A program made the position numbers and the translations under genes. A DNA stretch of 64,000 nt from Acanthaster planci (lineage: Eukaryota; Echinodermata; Asteroidea; Valvatida; Acanthasteridae), in the NCBI RefSeq assembly GCF_001949145.1, contig NW_019091661.1, forward strand, positions 79,107 through 143,106. The letters are read 5' to 3'. This document shows positions 11,809 to 24,900 of the stretch, one piece after another. The notes beneath the pieces were generated by a model. The model was given only the letters and a program-made list of their open reading frames with translations. It was not told the DNA's origin and made no database searches. Positions within the stretch are counted from its first letter, which is position 1; every line of letters starts with the position of its first letter.

Positions 11809-14800
11809 TAATAGTAACGATCAAGTGAGGTATGACCTGAAAGGGCGGGGCATGTGATCTACCCAAGTTACATTTAATCACATTGTCGAAAAACTGCATG
11901 TACTCCTGCCCTTTGGACGAGTCCTTAAAGTAATGTTATTCTTACTCAAGGTGGTTATACATTTATCACGACAACTTATTTCATTGTTTTAATTTATCGA
12001 CTTATACTGTAACAATAATTGACTATACCGTGTACTAATTTATACATTTATACTATTCATTTGACCTGTAACTAGAGTGCTTTTAGCGTTTTTATTCTGG
12101 ATAACACCTATAGAGTGGTCGGAAAAATCTGTCTCGCAGCAAAAGAGGATACGTGTGTACATATAGGGTGATACGCGTCACAGTGACGTCAAATTTAGTG
12201 TCCCAGTGTCTGCCCTTTTGTTTGTAATATTTCACGATAGAAATACTGGACTGAGCTATTAAAAATCCAACATGTGAAAAGCATTTTCAAATACAGTGAG
12301 AAATTTGGGGATAACAGCCTTTAGAGTACACATTTCATGTTTGCAGGTTTGTCCTGGTTTAAAAGGGTATATTATATTGCTAAATGCAAGAGGTCAGTGA
12401 AGTTGTCAGATGAAAGGCCCCTCCCGTAGCTGACGGCAGGACCAGCTATATAACATCTATATACATGTAGTTGTGAAATGTATTGGAAAACTCCACAACT
12501 ATTAAAGGCACTCAAGGTGAACGTTATCAGTAATGCTAAAGGTTTAACAGAAGTTGAAGTAGATTTTTTAATCATGTATTTAATCATGTATAAAATATCG
12601 CAAGATGGACAATCAATATGTACCACAAGGGAACATTTCAAAGGATGCATGGGTTAAAAAGGAGAATATTGACGGCATTGGGGCCAAATCAATTATTGAT
12701 GGAGAACTGCTCACCGACCGGGTAGTTTTGTCTTTGTTAAACAATGGAGGAAGGACATAGAAGGAGTCACAACTCCTTCTGTGTCATCGCATCGCTGCCT
12801 GGTCAGACAAACATTCCAAAAATGCCCAATTACTGCCTGCAGCTTAGCCTGACAAGTGGGACGAGTAGTATTCTAGCAATATGTGGTGTTTTGTTTGTAA
12901 TTAACTACGACTTGTCGCCGTGACCAGGAGAAAGAGAGCGAAAAATCTCTAACATTAGATCTACTTTTGCCATTGCGAATAATCTTTTTTTAAATTTTGA
13001 TACATTGTACCATTATCCATGCAATGTTTGTAATTTTATTTTATCTCTCCAAAACATCAGTTTTCAAAATTATGGGAGACGAAAAGTGGCCATCTGCTTT
13101 TCTGTAATCAGAATAGTAGAAAAGCCGATTTTATGGTTTTGTAACATGCAATTTTCGACTTTCCTACTTTTCTGCCACCTCAAAATGCGTAACCATTGTT
13201 TGGTTACGCATTCTTCTTTTTTCTGCTTTTCTGATTCAAGAAAAGCAGATTTTTTTTTCTTTATCCGCTGGCGGCAGAGAAGTGGCCATCTGCGTTTCTC
13301 CTTTCGAACAGGCAGAAGGGAGGATAGGACGTTTTAACACAAACCGCGAATTTTACTTTTCAGCTTTTTTTTATACCGGAGAAGCATATTTTACGCAGGC
13401 GGCCGAAAAGTGGCCATCTTCATGCTATTCAGCCTTCCAAGTGCCGTGAACGGGGTCGTGAACCTCAGGTTATGACCATTTCCTTTCCAAGCAATTGAAG
13501 ACGTATAAACCAAGAACTACAGTCCACCCTGTCTTTTGTTATGAAAGATTCACGTTTTCCATGGCCCAAGCAAGCGTGTGTGTCTATGAATGATAGCTGT
13601 TAACCTGTTCTGGTATATTTCCTTTGAGATGCTGTTTTCTCGGCCTCACAGGGACAGTGATACTACCGTATTGGATTGGTCCCCGGAAAGTATTCTGAAG
13701 TATTGGTTTCCACGCCTTCACTCCCCCAGAACGGAAATGGTCGTAACCTACAGGTTCACGACCCCATTCACGACTCATTGAGGGCAGAAAAGCAGATGGC
13801 CACTTTTCGGCCGCCAACAAAAAGAGGAATAGTAAAACTGCTTTTGTAGTAGGCCTAGCAGAAAAGTGGAAAAGTCAAAAATAGCATGTTGCAAAGACGT
13901 AAAATCTGCTTTTCTACTATTCTGATAGCAGATGGCCACTTTTCGTTTTCATACTGCATGGTTTAAATGCAGTTGGTCTTACAAGTGAAAACATCGTAGA
14001 CGTGTGAAAAAGTGTTTTGAACTCAATAAGCAGTGACTCAGATCATAAACACCAGCTGCTGAAGTTCGGTCAACACAAAACGCATGAAGCGATGAGAGTT
14101 TTCTTTATAGTTTCGTTGAAATAAAAGCTTTCCCATCGTTCACAAACCTTTTTTCAGTCTTTCATATATATATCCAGTCGTTTTTCAATTTTTATATCAC
14201 AATGAACTTCTGATTTGGAAATTTTAATGTGTTTTCTGCTCTATTTCTGTTTTATCACATAAGCTATGGAAATTCAGTCTGGCGTGTCTGGCATTTATGA
14301 ACTAACCCGGGAAATGAGATATAATTATGATGGGAACTGCACATTTTTATTTCATGCAACGGCAGACCAGTTATCGTTTTATTTCTTGTGTTTCTGTACT
14401 TTACAAACTTGACATACCAAAACCACAAGAGGGGGTGCCCGTAAGGCCTCGCCAGAAAGTTCCAATGTATGGTGGGAGACATAGAGCTTAAATTTTATTT
14501 TCCTGGTTGGGCAAAGTACTCGCCACCAACGAACTGAAATCCATGGCAGGGGTCTAATTTCTAGGTTTTGTAAAGCAAGTTATTGATTTCCGTCGGACGA
14601 CCTTTATGTGCAGTCTCCCTCCCTCTCTGTAAAATTTCGTTCACTTTTTCCCCTTGTTTTTAATTCTCTCCGGGGATGCAAGCACTACGTTGACCCCTTC
14701 CCCCGCGATGCCCATTGATATGCTTACTTACTCGTCAATCCCTCGTAGCCTCTGATTCTTCAACAGATATCCAACTTTTGAATCCGATGCCCTGTAATGC

Positions 14801-15959
14801 TCATGGATGCATCAACTTTTTAAGCTAGATTCCAATTTTAAAAAATGCAAAAGCTAGGAGCTCCGGAAGATATTTCTTCTCTGTAGCAACGATAAACTTG
14901 ACAGGTGTTTGAATTCTCCGGTAAGCAGTGATATCAGAAGATGTGTTTATTATACCGGTCAAATTCCTTCAAGTCCTGAAGTAGGCTATATAGTTGCAGT
15001 GTTATTTGTTACCCTTCGCAACTAAACACGTACATAAATAGAGGAAAAACCTGAACTGTAGCGCTAGCCTTTTCAGTGAAACTGCGCTGACGTTGGGTGC
15101 GCTATTTTGTTTGAGGGGTATAGCGGTAGCTAGGCGGCCGCGCTCTGCGCGCCTACTTCTCAATGCTCCCACGCCACGTACCCGCGCTGTACATCACGTT
15201 GGCCTACATGCATGAATGGCACCGTTTGCTAATGCCACTGCAGTAGCTTTCCTTAAACAGAGAAAACAAAGAACACTGTACACTCTTTTAGCCTAATTGG
15301 CTTATCACCGGTATTTATGCAGTTCAATTTTTTTTTTGGAGGCATGAAATTTGAGACAAATATAATAGGCGTAGGCGTATACATCGCAATGTGCTTTAAA
15401 AAAACATAAAACAATTTTACTAACATGCCCCACGAATAGTTATTATAGCACCTTGATTGCAAATTCGTACGGTGCCGGTGCTTGGCACTATTAAAGGTTT
15501 GACTGATTTTACATGTCATCATACCATAGCGACGGCATTTGTGCTTTTGTGAATACGCGCTTCTGTAACTTTCAAACGAGGCAACACATAAATTCCGAAT
15601 AGCAAGAGCTAGCAGTAGTGACTTGACGACGACACCGAACCAGTCAGATGCCGTGGTAGTCAGATACCAAACAGAGTTGCGGCTGCCCACCCGTTCAATT
15701 TGTCCGGGAATCAGACTACCCAAAATACCCGGATTTTGCCCATGTCGACGTACGTATGTACAAACATGACAAATGTACATATATGTACTGTACATGTACA
15801 CGCATACGGTAATAAATAAGGCTAGCCGCGTGTTGATGCTGCACGGTCGAAGCGGCATTGATGCTGTAATGCCTGGGTAGGCCCCCTAATTAATTTTTTG
15901 GTAGTATTTTTCGTAAATGCGTTAATGCCCACGTCTTGGCCTAAACCCCCAGCGTGATC
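11809..15959. other. Intergenic stretch between stomatin genes 1 and 2
   Basis: Holds the 3' UTR of gene 1, a large foldback repeat (13071-13954), an AATAAA at about 14119 that could serve as a distal polyadenylation signal, and a GC-richer patch at 15110-15200 (GGCGGCCGCGCTCTGCGCGCC) about 0.8 kb before exon 1 of gene 2 that may mark its promoter region. A 201-codon minus-strand frame at 15253-15858 shows no family motif. Confidence 0.5.
13071..13954. repeat. 0.9-kb foldback element with internal AAAAGTGGCCATCTGC repeats
   Basis: The outer left arm (from about 13071) and outer right arm (to about 13954) are inverted copies of each other over roughly 95 bp, starting ACGAAAAGTGGCCATCTGC and continuing through a matching CAGAATAGTAGAAAAG and AACATGC block. 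A second inverted pair lies inside: 13403-13480 against 13735-13815, sharing CCGAAAAGTGGCCATCT and a GGTCGTGAACCT-type segment. The motif appears five times (about 13081, 13278, 13403, 13785 and 13927). No transposase frame is present, so this is a non-autonomous foldback element. Confidence 0.75.
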
Positions 15960-18900
15960 ATGTCAAGCGGTATTGAGATGGAACCTGTTCTGCCGAGGTC
16001 ATCTGGAGCAAGCGATCGCCGCATGACGACCACTGGAAATGGTAGGTCTGTAAGGTGTTGATGTTCAGGTGTACATTGTTGATGGGCGCTGACCGCTTAA
16101 CCCCACAATTACAACTATAATTATTTATTCATGCCATTTCTTTTTCATTACATACAAGATGGGCATAGGAGAGGCAAAAGCGATAACAATCACTGTGGCC
16201 AAAGATCTGCCACTCCACATCAAGTTAAACTTATAGATTAGAGTAAATAAATATAAATGACAATACTAATATATAAAAGTATTTGATGCCAAAAGTTAAA
16301 ACTTAAAAATATTTAAATATAAAAGAAAAGGAATGACTGGAGTGAACAAAGATAATGTAAGCAATTAAATATGAAATTAAATAAGTTAAATGAATAAGCA
16401 ATTAATGATAATGACATAATTTTTAATAAGGACATAATGAATAGTTTAAATACAAAATAATAATTTGTTTTCCAATACAATATTTTCCCTGGTCACTTTC
16501 CGATGGCTGATATGTCACAAGCAGTGCAGAAATTATGTCCATGTATGAATTCATCTCTTCACACTACACTATGCTATCGACCACTCTCATATTGCCTACA
16601 ACTTGTATTGGCCAAAGTTTGCAGAAATATCACCTTTTGGTTGGTTTTCAATTTTACCTTCAATTCGTTCAAAATGGACATAGGCCTACATGTATGTCTC
16701 ACTGATTTTATAAAAGATTGTACTTTCATTTAGCAGCAGTAAACGAGCACATGTACAGTGTATTATTATCCAGGGTGGTATGATAGTTGCATTAAATTTT
16801 TAACACTTCGCAAATTATTCTTAAATTACATTTGTACTGATAGCCAACCATAGTTTTAGCAGCCACTTGTAAGAACTGAAAACATCATGACTGTGACGTC
16901 ACAAGAGCAGACCCAACAGCTTGGTCTGCAGCATCATAGTCACTGTTAGTTTGGACTGTCCCGGCCTGATATAGCTGGGACAGATGCTATAGTTGTGGGG
17001 TAACAAATGCACAAACTTTTCCTGTAATCCGGCAACATTTTAGTGGACATTCCTGATTATGTTGCATCACTTTCATGTGCACCACTATACATGTCTGTAG
17101 CTCCCCAGATGCATTCGCACATCTGTTGTGAAACCCTGCACAGCGTGCATGATGTGTACTGCCCTCTCGCAGAAATATCAACTTTCCCGTCTGTAACCTG
17201 AGGACTTGAAAAGGTTGAAAATGAGTGTTAGTTTACTGACTTACAAATAAATACATGTACAGTGTACCTTGAAATGAGTCCCCCCCCAAAAAAAAACCCA
17301 AAATGAATTCAGCTTTAGAACAGAGACCAATAAAGTCTATTGAAAACAGTCCACTGATGAATCAAGTTGGATTGAAAAAATCTGCTCATCGCCTACCCTA
17401 CCCCCTCATACAAACAAGAAAATCCCAAAACACCCCCTCCCCCTGCAAAAAACCCCCCAGGATCCACTCCTAAGGATACTTAAAATGAGAGCTTAAAAGG
17501 ATAACGAAGCTCTCTGAGCACTGCAAACTAATATGAGTCAAGGGGCTGCCTGTGTACATGTATGTCAAGATGTAAAAATATTTCACAGCAAACTCGATGC
17601 CTGTGTTCATTTTGCCACAGACGATGCCGAGTCGATGTCGTTCTGTACATACGTTCTGTGGTTCTTCTCCTTGCTTCTGCTGTTGATCACTTTCCCTGTT
17701 TCCATCTGGTTCTGCTTCAAGGTAAGAAAAACAAAAAAAAATCTGTTTCTCGTTCCGATTTTGTTTTTTTTTTTAAGTGGAGGAGGTGGGCCTTTCTTTG
17801 TATTGGTGCCCCGGCATGACAAATGAGTGTAAAGTCACCTTCCATTCTTTGCTATTTTGAGAGTTCAAAGTCATATTGAAGTGAAGTTCAATTTGGGAGT
17901 TTTGTAATATTTGGAAAGAATAAACCGTCTGTTTAATTCCAAATTTTTGCGCAGGGTTAGACATTGAAAGATGTCATTTTTCTCAACAAATTTGATGATA
18001 GCATTATTTGCGCCTGGTCAGAAATGTTGAAACAATGTCAGGAACAGAGATGCAAAGCTGCCAGAATAATGCCACATTATCACCTTATACTTCTACCCCA
18101 AGTGTTCCATGTACATACCACTGGAAAGCTGTCTTTCTGCTGAATCAAAAAACACCAATATCTCAATTTTTTTAAAATTTCTACTTTCAGCTCATTTTGT
18201 GGGGACAGGTCGCATTTTATGTTGAAGTGAGATATTTTTCACTAGATGAAGATCAAATTTTCTAGACTTTTTGGCCCAGTGTTTTTTGTCTGAAGCAAAG
18301 GAGATTTTACTACATCCAAAACAGGATTTAAATTTCAATACATCATTGCAGATTTAACCCTAAAAGAGGACAAGTAAAATAAAAATAACATTTAAAAATC
18401 GAGGCGGCCGGGGAGAAGGAAGCAGGCAGGGACAAGAAACTGATCTAGTTTTATCGTAAGGCCTCTAGGATTATGATTTGTGATTACTTTCCTGCTATTC
18501 AATGCGTTGTCTTTCCACAGAGCCATATTATATTACAGGAGTGTTAACTCCTCGTTCACCCTTCCGAGCGCAGATATATTGAATTGGTGTGTGTATTTGT
18601 GGAATGTTAACGAAATATGACGGAAACAATTTCATCAGATGTGCAGGTACACTTGCATGCAGTGCACCAGCACTACATCATACATGGATGATATATGCAT
18701 GTGTACATGTTGTGCACTTCCTAGGTAGCATGGTGTTTGTGTTCTTTAGGCAAGACACTGTACAGTAGCATTCCAGTTCCCAGTGGCCCTCTTTAATGGC
18801 TGGAAAACATGACATAGAGGTTTGGAAGGTTGTCAAGAGAATGTGGGGTCGCCAACTTAGGGCTTATGTATGTAGGTCGGGAAGGAGTGAGATGCAAGGA

Positions 18901-21900
18901 AGATGCAACTGTGTAGATTTGGTCCAAATCAGTTAAGCATGGATTGCTGGAAGCGATGAACTGTGTCATTCTGGAGGTCAAGGGAAGTGGCAAAGGGTGC
19001 CAAGGGGTATAGGAGACCCCTCAGGGTGGTAGGGGACCTACCTGTGGGTACATGTACATCTTGTTGGGTTTAGGAGGGAGCGACTGTCACAGATCAGTGG
19101 CTCCTTACAATTGCCAAAAGAGCACTTATAGCCCTACCCATGTCACTGGACTGGCCCACAATTACCTCTGTCCACCCATGAATACAAATGGTACCCATGA
19201 GAGTAGAGAATGGATTGGGATCGATGTAGAAAGTTTTCCCCACTTTATTAAAGAGACACATTACTGGAATTAACAATTTATTAAATTTTTATGGTTTCAT
19301 GCGCAGGTGTCAATATTGCTCTTTTGTTAATGTCCTCTTTTCAGCCTAGGACCTCCAAGTCCTGATTAGAGTCTCGTGCGGAGAGCAGTATTGGCCTTTT
19401 TTCCTCGTTCTGAAAAGGGATAGTACTTTCCAGTTTCAACACGGTTACAGTATTTTCCAGCAGTTAATGTCTTCCTGTTTCCCATGTGCCCGCAGACTGT
19501 CGCCGAATATGAGCGAGCAATTATCTTACGAGTTGGTCGTCTGTTGCCTGGTGGGCCCAAGGGGCCCGGCCTGTTCTTCATCATCCCCTGCATCGATGAC
19601 ATCCGGGTGGTGGATCTCAGGACCTTGTCATTTGATGTCCCACCACAAGAGGTAGGCTCACTGTGACGACTTTTTCCTTTTTTTGCGCTGCATGCGTACC
19701 CCAAATGCAATACCTCAATGCTGATACATGTAATAAAGGCTTTTTGTAGAGGAATGACAATAAACCTTTTGCAAGCTAAATTTGGAAATCTGGTACGCTG
19801 AGTTCTTTAAATGTATGTGAACATAACAATTTGAATTCTCCATACTACACGCTGTTGCTATATGTCGTGATTCGGGATAAGCTTTTACTTAGTTACATAA
19901 GAGACTCCTTTCAACAATACACTATTCTCAATGGATGAGAAGGGTACAAAGGAACCAGTCCATTCCAGAGATGGTGGTCGCTATGCAAAAGCTTGCCCTG
20001 AATCACCAGACATAGCAACAGTGTCTTTAGTCTGGGGAATTTAAATTGTTATGTCTATGTGCAATCAGATAACTCTGTGTACCAGATTTTAGTCAAATTT
20101 AACTCGCAAATGACTTATTGAAATAACTGTAAGCTACTCTGGCACTGTGGCGTAGAATGAAGTGGATTTTTAGTGTGTCTCATATGCACTGAGGCAAGAA
20201 AACAGTTGGTGAATTTTTTTTTTTCACTGAGTGAAGGAAATGACGGAGGGTAACAGTGTTGAATGTGAACCTGGAGCCGCCAGAATGCTGTGTGTGGGGT
20301 TTTACCCACAGTGAAGATTACTCATCCCTAATTTGCATGTCACTTGTGCACCGGCTCTGCTTGTGCACTAGGTTCACTTCATGATCTTGACAAAGTGATT
20401 TTGAAGGTCTCAAAAGAATTTTGGGCCTGAGTCCATTTCCCTGATATTTGTATCTCTGTCATCAGTGGCAGAGAACAGTCACGTCTTCATGATGTTTGCT
20501 TTTTTTTATTACTTTGAAGGGAATGCACTCTAGAAACAATGAACAGAGGGGTTGGGAGCTGCCAATTATTGTCTCTGTCCAGTAGCCAGGCAAAGTGGAT
20601 GGTCACTGGCTACTGAATTTATCTGCTCCTGCTCAAGGATTCTTGTGGTTGGTTGCGAATTCTGCGACCAACTGTCCACACTGCACTGCTAAGCCACCCA
20701 CACATTTCTGACAAACTGTTTGAAGTAATTTGGGGAGGGGTTACCCCTTTCCCTGAGGATTTCTTTTAAAAAGGAGGGGGGGGGCCAGAACAAAATTCAT
20801 CCTAATATAAATGTTTGGATTTGATTCAGTTTTTGTCGATGTACAGCGTGTATGTTGTATGTAATGAGACAAATATTCAGATTCACAGAAAAACCTACAT
20901 AAACACGTAGGCCTGGGTGTACATGTAAATCTCCTGACAACAAGGTTCCAGTGAAATTGCCTTCTCGTAATCAGAACCCTTGTTATAAGAAGACTAGAAA
21001 AAACAAACCCAAAACAATTTCAGAGATCAGGACCCCGATATTTGGCTCTTGAAATATACATGCAGGTCTTCTGTCATAACAATACTGTTTGTTATGTTTG
21101 CAGAATTCCAGAAGTTAGAGGTTCACACCCCATCCCAATATAGTATTCTTTGTGTACCCAATCACATTACAGTACAAAGTCCGTACATGTGTACACCAGA
21201 GCTGCAATTGGGTCAGCCACAAATCATCACAAGTCCGTCAAGTCATTCCATCCTGAGTCCACTCACAGGCTATTTCAGTAAACTCTGAGAAAGGCAGGAA
21301 TGGCCTTGGTGCAGCTCTTCAGTTTTGACCCGATATGTGAATTGACTTGCATTTATTGACTAACTAACCTGTGACTGACACAGCACCAACCCTGACCCAC
21401 ATTGAGAATTGATAACAAAACTATACTGGTACACGTATGATTATACATGTACACTGTATGCTTTGTTCTTTTTATGAAACAAAATGGCAGAAATGTCCTA
21501 GAGGAAAGATGGTTGAGGAAGTAATCACAGACCAGGAAATGTATAATATACTGTATATCTGCAAGGAGGAAACAACTAGAAAATCCATTCAGGGCAATCA
21601 ATAAAAGGACTTTCTATCAAGATTTATGTGTCAGAATAAGGAAGACTTTCCTATATTGTGCAACATATTGGCATGGCTTGCTCCATCTTTTTTCAACTGA
21701 ACGACAGACTTTATGATCCTGTGTCACAAACTCTAGGAATAGCTCACCTTGAAATAACAGTTCTGGTTTCATAATGTGATTTCAAAATAGTTCAGTTTCG
21801 TAATGTCAGCCTCCTGAATGGAGGTTTTGATCTGGAGTCACTGTGCTGTTGCTGTAGTGTTGGCAGCCAAATGTCTTTGTGTGACAGATAGAGTGAGCCA

Positions 21901-24900
21901 AGTGTGTCTGTCGTGTTCTTTATTCAAATGTTAAAAATTGTATTTCTAGACCTAAACTTCAGGATGCTATCTTTTCAAGTGTAGCATATTTTGTTGAAAT
22001 ATAGAATCTTCGCTGCTGTTTATATCTCATCAAAAATAAGGAACCCAAAAAGCACAATTTTAACTTTTGTTAGAAACTGCAGGGTACTTGAAAAATATTT
22101 TCGAAACAAGCTTTCTTCAGCATTACCACAAAAACTCACATATGCATTAGATGCTGTGTATTCAACGGGCTTACATTTATGCAGTGTAATGTTTAAAATC
22201 CGAACCTTGGAAATGTGGTTTTGTGTCCCATTTATCCCTATTTTCTTTTTTTTTGTTTTTTTTTTGTTTTTTTGTTTTGCCATTTTGAAAGATGCATGCA
22301 TTTTGGTTCCTTTTGAGTATAGCCAAATTGCCATAACTTTCTTTCCCTTGATGATTCATTGTTTTGTGAGTGTGACAATTCAAACTGATCAATTGTCTTC
22401 CCCAAATGACATCACAGCATAATATCCTCAAGTTATCCAGGAAAGATGTGCTTTTTTCAATACAACTAAGCAAGAAAAGGACAATTTCAGATTTTTAGTT
22501 TAGATTTTTAGTTTTACATGTAGATACAGTTTATCTACATGTAGATAAACTTTATTCAATCAAAAAAAAAAGGGAAATTACAATGTTCATGTTGTCGTCT
22601 CTCTTTAAAAATATATGACTATTAAAAGTTACGTTTCAATACACCTGTAACACGGGGAAACAATATCGTAATATCCCGACTACCGAAGGACCTAATGCCA
22701 GGTTATGGAAATAAACTCTGTTCCTTGACCTCTTGAACTTCAACCTTTAACCCTAACACTCCTCAATCCTTCACCTGTTGGAGGACTGAGGAGTGTTAGG
22801 GTTAACCCAGCTACTTCTGGGACTGTGGACACTATGGTGGTAAATATATTGTATTACTTTCTTTCGGTGTATCACAAATGCTACTCGAGCATTTTCTGTT
22901 AGTCTTGCACTTGGTTTCCAGAGCTTCACATGAAGAAGATTTAATCGGTGTTCCTCCTACTCAAATATTGCATGTATCTTGCCCAGTTCATCACAAACAT
23001 CAAACTAACAATAATTTTATACAAATTACAAAAATACTTTTCACCAAAGTTTCTTGAAAAACTCTGGAAAACTCAAAATGCCTTCCCAAAACCCAAAGTT
23101 AAAACCAAATCATGCTTGAGGACAATGATTTGAGGTGAGTTCCACACCGATCCCCAATTTGAAGACGGCAGAAACAGAAATTATCTGTTGACAGCCTCAT
23201 TATGACGTTTAACAGCCCGGCCCATGAAAAGTGAATTATATTGATTTGTGTGTGTGACTACTAGTCTCAGTCTGTTACTGCGTAAAATGATATTATCCAT
23301 TAAACAGGTGTGGAGAGGATGACCAGGATCTCTCCACACTTTACATGTATATAATTGGTCACGTAGCTGTTGACTGTAGACCATGTAGACAGTGTCTACT
23401 GGTGACAGATATTCATTAACTATTTTACTAGCTCATTAGATGGAATGAATCGTCAAGCTTCTTCACTTTCTTGTCTGCTTATCGATATTTCCAGCCCAGC
23501 ATACCGGACAGTAGGCCCGCTCACTACAAATACCTGAATGGTAAAATATCAATTTGACTTCCCTCCTCGTATCGAACACATTTCGTTTCTTCAGGCAGTA
23601 CATTCTCCAGTTCAATCTCTTCTCTATATGATTCACATGGCTACTCCAGTCTAACCTGTCATCGAACATAACCCCAGGATATTTATGTTCAGCAACACGT
23701 TCAGTTTCACTTTATGAACCTTACAGAAGTCAACCAACGTGTCTTTTGTCTTGGACAAATTCAATTCCAGAAAATTTAGTTTACAGTATATTACAAGCCG
23801 GCTCATTTGATTCAAGTAGGCAGACTTGTCATCGTTCTGTATAAGACCAACAAGAATGATGTCATTTGCATATTTTACAAAGGGATGACCATGTTCAGTA
23901 GACCAACATCAGCTGTGTTAGACCTAAACGGAGCGAAAACTGTACCTTGAGGAGCTCCGGTACTAGAAATGATAACATCAGAATGGATTGAATCACTGAG
24001 AGGCACAAACTGTGCATGGAAAGAGAGATAATTCAAAATGAATTTGATAACCGTGTAAGGAACAGCTGTCGAGAAGTTTTCTAACCAAAATGTGAGGCTG
24101 CATTGTATCAAAAATACATGAAAACCCAAAACAGATTATGAGGAATGAGCTTCCAAACTTGGCCCGTTCTAGATAAGAGTAGAGTCTATCTAAGCATTTG
24201 AAACAAAATGTCATCCTCTGTGCTGCGACCCTTAGTATATGCAAATTGCAATGGATCAACAAAATCAGCAACTGTTGGTTTCATAATCTAAAACCAAATG
24301 CTCACATATCTTCATTGCCTCTGAGGTTAAAGCAAATATGCTCATTTCCATGGATTCCCAGTCCGGACGAGATGATTAAAACAAACAACGACACACAGCA
24401 CCATTCCACCTCTATACTGATGTGCAATGAAACTACTAGTTCACTCAGGGAAAAAAGACAACTCCAGAAAATCTAAATTTAACAATAAACTATGGGAGTA
24501 TTGATTTAAAGAAAAGAAAATAACACAAAACGCGTACATTTATCTATCAAAAATTTAATCATTTTTACATTCACATGCGTGTGCGTTCATATTTCACCAA
24601 AAGTACATAAATTTTGTGAGTTTCTGAAGCAAATTAGCCTAATTTCTCAAGCTCTCTCTGGGGAGAGATTGATGTTTCTTGGGGAAAAAAGGAAAAGATG
24701 AAATGAGAAGGGATTAAGAGGGATGGAAAGTGGTACGTAATTAGAAACCATAACATGGATTGATGGCTGCCATTGGTTTACACAGACTGCAATTGCAGGC
24801 CAGTCTCAGAAACGGCCCCTGGCAAGGTTGTTGAAGGCAAACACTCAGTCTGGATTTCACCTCAGCTTTCCATTAAGTATGAATATTATATATTTGTTTT

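Noticed and set aside
15253-15858. 201-codon minus-strand frame
   Set aside because: No domain, Tyr/Cys-rich runs from ACATGTA-type repeats, no splice or start context; likely chance.
22747-22805. Interstitial telomere repeat
   Set aside because: TTAGGG occurs only once or so per arm of the palindrome, with no tandem run.
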